From assembly GCF_022884085.1 (NCBI RefSeq), contig NZ_JAGGCS010000001.1:62001-126000 (forward strand): 64,000 bases of DNA, given 5' to 3'. The position numbers and the translations under genes were made by a program. Below the pieces are notes generated by a model, which saw only the letters and a list, made by a program, of their open reading frames with translations, was not told the DNA's origin and ran no database searches. Positions 58,434 to 64,000 of the stretch are shown piece after piece. Origin of the DNA: Paenirhizobium cremeum. Its GTDB lineage: Bacteria > Pseudomonadota > Alphaproteobacteria > Rhizobiales > Rhizobiaceae. Position 1 is the stretch's first letter, and every line of letters begins with the position of its first letter.

Positions 58434-58766
58434 ATGAGCGTTCACGATTTCATCGACAATGAAGTGAAGACCAACGACGTCGTTCTTTTCATGAAGGGCA
58501 CCCCGCAGTTCCCGCAGTGTGGCTTTTCCGGCCAGGTCGTCCAGATTCTCGATTATCTCGGCGTCGCCTACAAGGGCGTGAACGTTCTGGCCGACAGCGA
58601 GATCCGCCAGGGCATCAAGGACTATTCCAACTGGCCGACGATCCCGCAGCTTTACGTCAAGGGCGAATTCCTCGGCGGCTGCGACATCGTCCGGGAAATG
58701 TTCCAGGCCGGCGAACTTCAGAAGCACTTCGAAGACCAGGGCATCGCCGTCCGCGGCGCCGCCTGA
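58434..58766 (+). CDS. grxD: Monothiol glutaredoxin
   Basis: The 110-residue product has the CGFS active site in [14 protein letters not shown], the glutathione-binding [12 protein letters not shown] and GGCDIVREM. This class carries 2Fe-2S clusters and works with BolA in iron regulation and cluster transfer. GAAAGGA lies before the ATG at 58434. The neighbours bolA and, further away, suf fit this role. Confidence 0.96.
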   Translation: MSVHDFIDNEVKTNDVVLFMKGTPQFPQCGFSGQVVQILDYLGVAYKGVNVLADSEIRQGIKDYSNWPTIPQLYVKGEFLGGCDIVREMFQAGELQKHFEDQGIAVRGAA

Positions 58767-58816
58767 CCATCGGCCCGCGGCTGATCCGCGGGAGTTCATT
58801 TTCGTTTCGATTTGAA

Positions 58817-58850
58817 AAGGCGTTGCCATCAGCAGCGCCTTCTCGTTGTT
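58817..58850 (+). terminator. grxD terminator
   Basis: AAGGCGTTGC (58817-58826) pairs with GCAGCGCCTT (58832-58841) around CATCA, with one wobble pair, followed by CTCGTTGTTTT. A 7-bp hairpin CCCGCGG/CCGCGGG lies just upstream at 58774-58792. Confidence 0.75.
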
Positions 58851-58865
58851 TTCAAGGCACGCATT

Positions 58866-60113
58866 ATGACTAAAACGTTACAGCCCGCTCCGGCCAGTCT
58901 GAAAGGCATGGGACGAGTGGAATTCATCGCGATGATGGCCTTTCTGATGGCGCTCAATGCGCTCGCCATCGACATCATGCTGCCGGGCCTGCCGCAGATC
59001 GGCGCCTCGCTCGACGTCCAGAACGAGAACCACCATCAATACGTGGTTTCCGCCTATCTGATCGGTTTCGGTATCGCCCAGCTGTTTTACGGACCGATTG
59101 CCGACCGCTTCGGCCGCCGCAGGCCGATGCTGTTCGGCCTCGGCATCTATGTGCTGTCGTCGCTTATGGTCGTTCTCGTGCCGTCCTTCGGCACTCTACT
59201 CGCGCTGCGTTTCATCCAGGGCATCGGTTCGGCCGCCACCCGCGTCATCACCGTCTCCATCGTGCGTGACGTCTATGGCGGACGCCAGATGGCGGAAGTC
59301 ATGTCCCTCATCATGATGGTATTCATGGTCATTCCGGTTGTCGCCCCCGGCACCGGGCAGGTCATCATGATGTTCGGCCACTGGCACTGGATCTTCGTCT
59401 TCATGGCCGCTGCCGCTCTGGCCGTCGGGCTTTGGATGTATCTGCGGCTGCCGGAAACGCTGCACCCCGAGGACGTTCGCTCCTTCACCGCAAAGTCCAT
59501 CTTTCAGGGCTTCCGCATCGTGCTGACCGAGCGGGTAGCGCTTTGCTACACGATCGCAAGTACCTTCATCTTCGGCGCCCTGTTCGGGTTCATCAACTCC
59601 GCGCCGCAGATCTATCTCGGCATCTACGGGTTGGGCGCGCTGTTTCCGGTGGCCTTCGCAGCCGTTGCCCTGTTCATGGCGCTGTCGTCCTTCGTCAATG
59701 CCCGTCTCGTCGGGCGTTTCGGCATGCGGCGACTGTCGCATGCCTCTCTGCTGGGGTTCATCGCCATCAACAGCGTGTGGCTGCTGATACAAATCCTGGG
59801 TCCCCAGCCCATGCCTTTCCCGCTTTTCATCATGTTCTTCGCTCTGGCGATGTTCCAGTTCGGCTGGATCGGTTCGAATTTCAATTCGCTCGCCATGGAA
59901 CCGTTGGGCCATGTCGCAGGCACCGCCTCGTCGGTCCTCGGCTTCATGGGCACGGTTGGCGGCTCGCTGATCGGCGCGATCATCGGCCAGGCGTTCGACG
60001 GTACCGCCCTGCCGCTGGTGGCGGGGTTCTTCACGGTCTCGCTGATCGGCCTTGTCTTCGTGCTCATCGCAGAACGCGGCCAGCTTTTCCGGCCACACAA
60101 CAAGCCGGTCTGA
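58866..60113 (+). CDS. MFS drug exporter, Bcr/CflA type
   Basis: The 415-residue protein has 12 predicted membrane helices. The first has IDIMLPGLPQIGASL, and motif A of the drug/H+ antiporters is in GPIADRFGRRRPMLFG. RFIQGIGSAATRV and a GTGQ-like segment in helix 5 fit the Bcr/CflA group, which expels bicyclomycin and similar drugs. It stands alone, with a bidirectional terminator after it; no regulator is adjacent. Confidence 0.94.
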   Translation: MTKTLQPAPASLKGMGRVEFIAMMAFLMALNALAIDIMLPGLPQIGASLDVQNENHHQYVVSAYLIGFGIAQLFYGPIADRFGRRRPMLFGLGIYVLSSLMVVLVPSFGTLLALRFIQGIGSAATRVITVSIVRDVYGGRQMAEVMSLIMMVFMVIPVVAPGTGQVIMMFGHWHWIFVFMAAAALAVGLWMYLRLPETLHPEDVRSFTAKSIFQGFRIVLTERVALCYTIASTFIFGALFGFINSAPQIYLGIYGLGALFPVAFAAVALFMALSSFVNARLVGRFGMRRLSHASLLGFIAINSVWLLIQILGPQPMPFPLFIMFFALAMFQFGWIGSNFNSLAMEPLGHVAGTASSVLGFMGTVGGSLIGAIIGQAFDGTALPLVAGFFTVSLIGLVFVLIAERGQLFRPHNKPV

Positions 60114-60132
60114 GTTTTCAGCCCTGAAAAAG

Positions 60133-60168
60133 AAAGGCGCGCGAACCGAATGGTTCGCGCGCCTTTTC
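60133..60168. terminator. Bidirectional terminator after the MFS gene
   Basis: A perfect 15-bp stem AAAGGCGCGCGAACC/GGTTCGCGCGCCTTT with a GAAT loop has A-rich sequence before it and TTTC after it. It serves the forward MFS gene and the convergent reverse gene ending at 60189. Confidence 0.9.
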
Positions 60169-60188
60169 ATTGGTGTGCCGGATGACGC

Positions 60189-61010
60189 TCAGACGTTGAA
60201 GATCTTTTCGCGAAGCTCGTTCCAGCTTGCCTCGTCCGAGGCCACGAGAATGCCGCCTTCGAAATCATAGGGCCTGTAGGCCGTACCATCGAGCTTGCGC
60301 ACATGAGCGCCTGCTTCCGCCGAGATCAGCGTGCCGGCCAGATGATCCCACGGCATCAGCTTGCGATATTGCAGGAAATGCAGGTGGCCGGCTGCAAAGG
60401 CGCGATATTCATGGGCCGAGCAGCGATAACTGGTGAAGAGCCTGACATCGGCGAGATTGGCAAGCGTCTGCCGCTTCGCCTCGCGCTCCATATAGGTCAC
60501 TGCGGCGATGCCCACCATCTGCGAAAGCGACACGGACGGAGCGACCGCCATCTGTTCCTGCTGGCCGTCCGGCCGGCAGAGCCATGCTCCGGACCCCTTT
60601 TCCGCAATCAGCCAGTCATTGCCCATCGGATCGTAGATCACCCCGGCGACCGTCTCGCCTTTGCGGACCACCGACAGCATGACGCCGAACAGCGGCAGGC
60701 CGGCCGCATAGTTGAAGGTGCCGTCGATGGGATCGACGATGACAGCCAGATCCGCATCATCGATCTTGCCGAGCAGCGCCGGATCGGCGGCGACCGCTTC
60801 CTCGCCAATAAAGACGGCCTCCGGCATCATGGTCGCGATGCGTTCGCGGATAACCCGCTCTGCCGCCTCGTCGGCTTCCGTGACCAGATCTATCGCCTCC
60901 GACTTCATCCGCACGTCATCCGTGCCGAGATTCCTGAAACGCGGCAGGATCTCGCCTTCCGCTGCCTCCTGAAGCAGGTTGGCAAGCGCTGCGATATCAA
61001 GTTCGGCCAT
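60189..61010 (-). CDS. Inositol monophosphatase family protein
   Basis: The 273-residue product has the Mg-dependent phosphatase motifs of the family: FIGEEAV, VDPIDGTFNYAAG with the metal ligands, and PWDHLAGTLISAEAG. Members dephosphorylate inositol phosphate, histidinol phosphate (HisN) or PAP; which one cannot be told here. The ATG at 61010 is chosen; it lies 2 bp after the ttcA stop, so the two are co-transcribed. Confidence 0.92.
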   Translation of the reverse strand: MAELDIAALANLLQEAAEGEILPRFRNLGTDDVRMKSEAIDLVTEADEAAERVIRERIATMMPEAVFIGEEAVAADPALLGKIDDADLAVIVDPIDGTFNYAAGLPLFGVMLSVVRKGETVAGVIYDPMGNDWLIAEKGSGAWLCRPDGQQEQMAVAPSVSLSQMVGIAAVTYMEREAKRQTLANLADVRLFTSYRCSAHEYRAFAAGHLHFLQYRKLMPWDHLAGTLISAEAGAHVRKLDGTAYRPYDFEGGILVASDEASWNELREKIFNV

Positions 61011-61012
61011 GG

Positions 61013-61894
61013 TCAGAAATCCTTTGTCGTCTGAAGGGCGGAGAAATCGAAAAGCTTCGGGTCGAGAAGGTGCGAGGCATCCACATGGCCGAGCGCACGC
61101 AGCATCGCGTCCTTGCGTCCTGGCATCTTCGCCTCGATCCCCGCCAGCATCTCCTTCATCGCATTGCGCTGCAGTCCGTCCTGGGAACCGCAGAGATCGC
61201 AGGGGATGATCGGAAACGCCATCGCCTCGGCAAAGCGCGACAGATCGTCTTCGGCCGCATAGGCGAGCGGCCTCAGCACCATCAGATCCCCCTCGTCGTT
61301 CCGGAGCTTCGCCGGCATCGCCGAGAGACGACCGCCATGGAAGAAATTCATGAAGAAGGTTTCGAGGATGTCCTCGCGATGATGGCCGAGCACCAGCGCG
61401 TCGCAACCCTCCTCACGGGCGATACGATAGAGATTGCCGCGCCGGAGGCGCGAACACAGCGAACAATAGGTTCCGCCCTGGGGAACCTTCTCCTTCACCA
61501 CCGAATAGGTGTCGCGGTATTCGATGCGATGCGGCACGCCGATCGAGGAAAGATAATCCGGCAGGATATGCTTCGGGAAATTCGGCTGGCCCTGATCGAG
61601 ATTGCAGGCAACCAGTTCGACCGGCAGCAGGCCGCGCCATTTGAGATCGAGCAGGATGGCGAGCAGTCCGTAGGAATCCTTGCCGCCCGAAAGGCCGACC
61701 AGCCAGCGCTTCTGGCCGTTCAGCATGTCGAAATCCGAAAGCGCCTGCCGCACCTGCCGGATCAGCCGCTTGCGCAGCTTGTTGAAGCCGACGGAACGCG
61801 GTGCGGCGGCAAAGACCGGATGGGCGCCGCTCGAAAGATCCTCGTCCTCAGCGGCATCGGCTGTGAAACTGTCGGTCGATGGCGGGACGTTCAT
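61013..61894 (-). CDS. ttcA: tRNA 2-thiocytidine(32) synthetase TtcA
   Basis: The 293-residue enzyme thiolates cytidine 32 of tRNAs with ATP and a 4Fe-4S cluster. It has the PP-loop [14 protein letters not shown] and the cysteine pairs CSLC (in [14 protein letters not shown]) and CDLC (in [10 protein letters not shown]). About 30 acidic N-terminal residues look disordered. It depends on the Fe-S machinery encoded elsewhere in this window. It is upstream of the phosphatase gene, with a 2-bp gap. Confidence 0.96.
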   Translation of the reverse strand: MNVPPSTDSFTADAAEDEDLSSGAHPVFAAAPRSVGFNKLRKRLIRQVRQALSDFDMLNGQKRWLVGLSGGKDSYGLLAILLDLKWRGLLPVELVACNLDQGQPNFPKHILPDYLSSIGVPHRIEYRDTYSVVKEKVPQGGTYCSLCSRLRRGNLYRIAREEGCDALVLGHHREDILETFFMNFFHGGRLSAMPAKLRNDEGDLMVLRPLAYAAEDDLSRFAEAMAFPIIPCDLCGSQDGLQRNAMKEMLAGIEAKMPGRKDAMLRALGHVDASHLLDPKLFDFSALQTTKDF

Positions 61895-61956
61895 GGGCGG
61901 GCTCCGGTGCGCATGCGGCGCTTGAAAACAGCCAATGCCTGTTTAGGCCGTCAAGA

Positions 61957-62883
61957 TCAAGTGCCGAACACCGACCAGCCGGTGCGCGTGGCGAGCATCT
62001 CCAGCGCAACCGAACCCAGCGCCGAGTTGCCGACCCTGTTCAGTCCCGGCGACCAGACCGCGATGGACGCCTTGCCCGGCGCAATCGCCAGGATGCCGCC
62101 ACCGACGCCGCTCTTGCCCGGCAGGCCGACATGATAGGCGAAATCGCCCGACCCGTCGTAATGGCCGCATGTCAGCATCAAGGCGTTGATGCGCCGCGCG
62201 CGCTTCGGCGACACAACGGAGAAGCCGGTGAGCGGATTGGTGCCGCGATTGGCAAGATAGAGCCCGGCATGGGAAAGCTGCACGCAGCTCATGGCCAGCG
62301 CGCACTGGTGAAAATAGACCCCGAGAACATGCTCGACCGGATGCTGGAGATTGCCGAAACCGCGCATGAAATTGGCGAGCGCAAAGTTGCGGTAACCCGT
62401 CTCCTGCTCCGAGCGCGCCACCTTCTCATCGATGGTAACGGCATCGTCGTCGGCGATGAAACGCATGAAGCGCAGGAACTCGCCGATCGCCTCGCGCGGC
62501 TCGTGGCCGGCCAGGACCATGTCGGTGATGACGATAGCGCCCGCATTGATGAAGGGGTTGCGGGGAATGCCGTGCTCATGTTCGAGCTGGACGATCGAAT
62601 TGAATGAGGAGCCCGAGGGTTCGCGACCGACGCGTTTCCAGATCGCCTCTCCCGCCTTGCCAAGCGCCAGCGTCAGCATGAAGACCTTGGAGATGCTCTG
62701 AATCGAGAAGGACGTCCCCGCATCGCCGGCGGTATAGGTGGTGCCGTCGACGGTCGTGATCGCGATGCCGAACTGGTTCGGATCGACGCGCGCGAGCTGC
62801 GGTATGTAGTCGGCTACCTTGCCCTCGCCGAGCCGGGGCTGAAGATCGCGCACGATATCGTCAACGACTGCCTGAAGGTCCAT
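61957..62883 (-). CDS. glsA: Glutaminase
   Basis: The 308-residue enzyme hydrolyses glutamine to glutamate and ammonia. It has the beta-lactamase-like Ser-Lys motif in [36 protein letters not shown] helix sequence and KSGVGGGI. The length matches bacterial GlsA. The ATG at 62883 is used. It lies 62 bp upstream of ttcA and downstream of the rpsD terminator, so it has its own promoter in that 110-bp gap or relies on read-through. Confidence 0.96.
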   Translation of the reverse strand: MDLQAVVDDIVRDLQPRLGEGKVADYIPQLARVDPNQFGIAITTVDGTTYTAGDAGTSFSIQSISKVFMLTLALGKAGEAIWKRVGREPSGSSFNSIVQLEHEHGIPRNPFINAGAIVITDMVLAGHEPREAIGEFLRFMRFIADDDAVTIDEKVARSEQETGYRNFALANFMRGFGNLQHPVEHVLGVYFHQCALAMSCVQLSHAGLYLANRGTNPLTGFSVVSPKRARRINALMLTCGHYDGSGDFAYHVGLPGKSGVGGGILAIAPGKASIAVWSPGLNRVGNSALGSVALEMLATRTGWSVFGT

Positions 62884-62943
62884 GGCTTCCTCTCGATGCA
62901 AAGCGCGGCCGACATAATCAACCGGGAATGCTGCAGCGCAAAT

Positions 62944-62971
62944 AGAAAAAGCCGCCCGGAAGGGCGGCTTT
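62944..62971 (-). terminator. rpsD terminator
   Basis: Read on the reverse strand, AAAGCCGCCC pairs with GGGCGGCTTT around TTCC (stem 62948-62971) and is followed by TTC. It lies 23 bp after the rpsD stop. Confidence 0.85.
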
Positions 62972-62993
62972 CCACAATCGGCTCTCGCAGAAA

Positions 62994-63611
62994 TCAGCGA
63001 GAATAGAATTCGACGACGAGCTGCGGCTCCATGACGACCGCATAAGGTACGTCGGAAAGGCCCGGAACGCGAACGAAGGTGGCAACCATCTTGTTGTGGT
63101 CGACTTCGATGTAATCCGGAACGTCGCGCTCGGCGAGAGAAACCGATTCCAGAACGGAAACGAGCTGCTTGGACTTCTGGCGAACTTCGATGACATCGCC
63201 GGCCTTGCAACGGTAGGAACCGATGTTGACGCGAACGCCGTTGACGGTGACGTGGCCATGGTTGACGAACTGACGGGCAGCGAAGACCGTCGGAACGAAC
63301 TTGGCGCGGTAGACGATCGCGTCGAGGCGCGATTCGAGCAGACCGATCAGGTTCTCCGAGGTGTCGCCCTTGCGGCGGTTGGCTTCGTCGTAGATGGCGC
63401 GGAACTGCTTCTCGCGCAGGTCGCCATAGTAGCCCTTCAGCTTCTGCTTGGCGCGGAGCTGAACACCGAAGTCGGACAGCTTGCCCTTGCGGCGCTGGCC
63501 GTGCTGGCCCGGGCCGTATTCGCGGCGGTTGACCGGGGACTTCGGACGGCCCCAGATGTTTTCGCCCATACGGCGATCGATTTTGTACTTGGATGCAGCG
63601 CGCTTGCTCAT
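62994..63611 (-). CDS. rpsD: Small ribosomal subunit protein uS4
   Basis: The 205-residue protein is a complete S4, with [40 protein letters not shown] and the S4 RNA-binding region ([20 protein letters not shown], then [10 protein letters not shown]). S4 nucleates 30S assembly on 16S rRNA. Here it stands alone, as in other rhizobia, instead of in the alpha operon with rpoA. A GAGAAGGAA ribosome site is near the ATG at 63611. Confidence 0.98.
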   Translation of the reverse strand: MSKRAASKYKIDRRMGENIWGRPKSPVNRREYGPGQHGQRRKGKLSDFGVQLRAKQKLKGYYGDLREKQFRAIYDEANRRKGDTSENLIGLLESRLDAIVYRAKFVPTVFAARQFVNHGHVTVNGVRVNIGSYRCKAGDVIEVRQKSKQLVSVLESVSLAERDVPDYIEVDHNKMVATFVRVPGLSDVPYAVVMEPQLVVEFYSR

Positions 63612-63755
63612 CGCATTTCCTTCTCAATAAGTTAGGTCGGTTTGTTGCCAAACCGGTCGAGGAAACACGCCCTCCTCTGAACGCCATTTTGGACGTTCTG
63701 ACAGGTTTCTCACGTAAGCGTACGGATGAAACCACGGGACATGTCAAAACAAACA

Positions 63756-63773
63756 CCGGGCATTACGGCCCGG
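63756..63773 (-). other. Hairpin in the rpsD leader
   Basis: CCGGGC and GCCCGG (6 bp, loop of 6) would form at the very 5' end of a transcript from the 63785 promoter; T-rich sequence follows on the reverse strand. It may protect the mRNA end or act in control of rpsD. Confidence 0.4.
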
Positions 63774-63784
63774 CGTTGGTGGGC

Positions 63785-63813
63785 TCAATAGCGACGGATC
63801 ACGGGAAAGTCAA
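63785..63813 (-). promoter_or_regulatory. Candidate rpsD promoter
   Basis: On the reverse strand TTGACT (63813-63808), a 17-base spacer and TATTGA (63790-63785) form a fair sigma-70-type promoter, giving a leader of about 165 bases. A second TTGACA lies nearer the gene (63747-63742) but has no good -10. The -35 and following bases (TTGACTTTCC) match those of the helicase promoter at 33247. The rest of the 335-bp gap to the gene at 63947 shows no other gene. Confidence 0.5.
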
Positions 63814-63946
63814 CGGCTGGTGCTTGAACTAATTGCGCGGATGACCATTTCGAGGGAACGCAGCACCGGGCCCCTCTGACGCGAGTGCCGGATTCCCGTG
63901 ATGTCGGAGCTGCTATCACCAACCGTTCCGGCAAAGGAAAGCCTCG

Positions 63947-64000
63947 ATGGATTTTCTTTGGACAGACTTCTTGGGGACCGCCATATGGATGTGGCTCTCC
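63947..64000 (+). CDS. Start of a TerC-like membrane protein gene (partial)
   Basis: An ATG at 63947 after AAAGGAAAG opens 18 codons that run off the window: MDFLWTDFLGTAIWMWLS. The aromatic, membrane-entering start recalls TerC/Alx family proteins, which handle metal ions. With so few residues this is a tentative reading, and the gene is divergent from rpsD. Confidence 0.4.
   Translation, partial: MDFLWTDFLGTAIWMWLS

Overview
This GC-rich window (about 60% or more by eye) comes from the chromosome of an alphaproteobacterium, most likely family Rhizobiaceae (Rhizobium, Agrobacterium, Ensifer or close kin). The evidence is gene order and gene content. There is a seven-gene suf operon in the order second desulfurase-sufB-C-D-S-T-A, a gcvTHP operon behind a tandem glycine riboswitch, and a purC-purS-small ORF-purQ ... 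purL-bolA-grxD ... rpsD neighbourhood. There are also DUF1476 (ATP synthase zeta inhibitor), DUF1127, DUF3008 and DUF2259 proteins. I see no rRNA, tRNA, CRISPR array, insertion sequence or prophage. Most of the window is core housekeeping sequence.

Layout. 1-2.1 kb: an RluA-family pseudouridine synthase cut by the window edge, crcB and a flavodoxin-domain gene. 2.4-4.6 kb: a small orphan gene with its own terminator, a two-gene copper module (DUF2946, then a DUF1775-PCuAC fusion) and DUF3008. 4.7-9.3 kb: tandem glycine riboswitch and gcvT-gcvH-gcvP. 9.4-11.9 kb: a palindromic mosaic repeat, an orphan flagellar-rod-like protein, prmB and an RsuA-type pseudouridine synthase. 12-13.3 kb: an AT-richer islet with a frameshifted exported protein and an orphan membrane protein. 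13.4-14.5 kb: an Lrp regulator with a LysE exporter. 14.6-21.6 kb: the suf operon. 21.8-26.1 kb: alpha/beta hydrolase, patatin, anmK and tyrS.

26.2-33.2 kb: envelope and redox genes (a giant YhdP/AsmA-like protein, 1-Cys Bcp, DUF455 ferritin-like protein, M23 peptidase, LysE exporter). 33.3-35.6 kb: DEAD-box helicase, Nudix and TfoX genes. 35.2-41.0 kb: a tight seven-gene run of molybdo-hydroxylase maturation type (flavin reductase, CoxD-like MoxR ATPase, CoxE-like VWA protein, split XdhC, MoeA/MobA-like protein, TfoX) with no hydroxylase subunits in the window. 41.2-50.3 kb: orphan solute-binding protein, SDR, rpe with two coupled orphans, purB, RBBP9-like hydrolase, PAS-GGDEF-EAL protein and the zeta inhibitor. 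50.6-58.8 kb: the purine genes purC, purS, purQ and purL, interrupted by a lipoprotein, a PagL-like deacylase, DUF1127 and a MocR regulator, and followed by bolA and grxD. 58.9-64 kb: Bcr/CflA-type exporter, inositol-phosphatase family, ttcA, glsA, rpsD and the first 18 codons of a TerC-like gene.

Functional themes are Fe-S assembly (suf, bolA, grxD), one-carbon and purine metabolism (gcv, pur), RNA modification and translation (pseudouridine synthases, prmB, tyrS, ttcA, rpsD), and metal or redox handling. No clear new defence or mobile system is visible. The best leads are small and regulatory: the perfect palindromes before sufB and the patatin gene, a MocR operator over its own start codon, a translationally coupled micro-ORF between purS and purQ, a basic 73-residue protein between bolA and grxD, and the frameshifted islet gene. 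All names rest on reading motifs in the translations; no database search was run.
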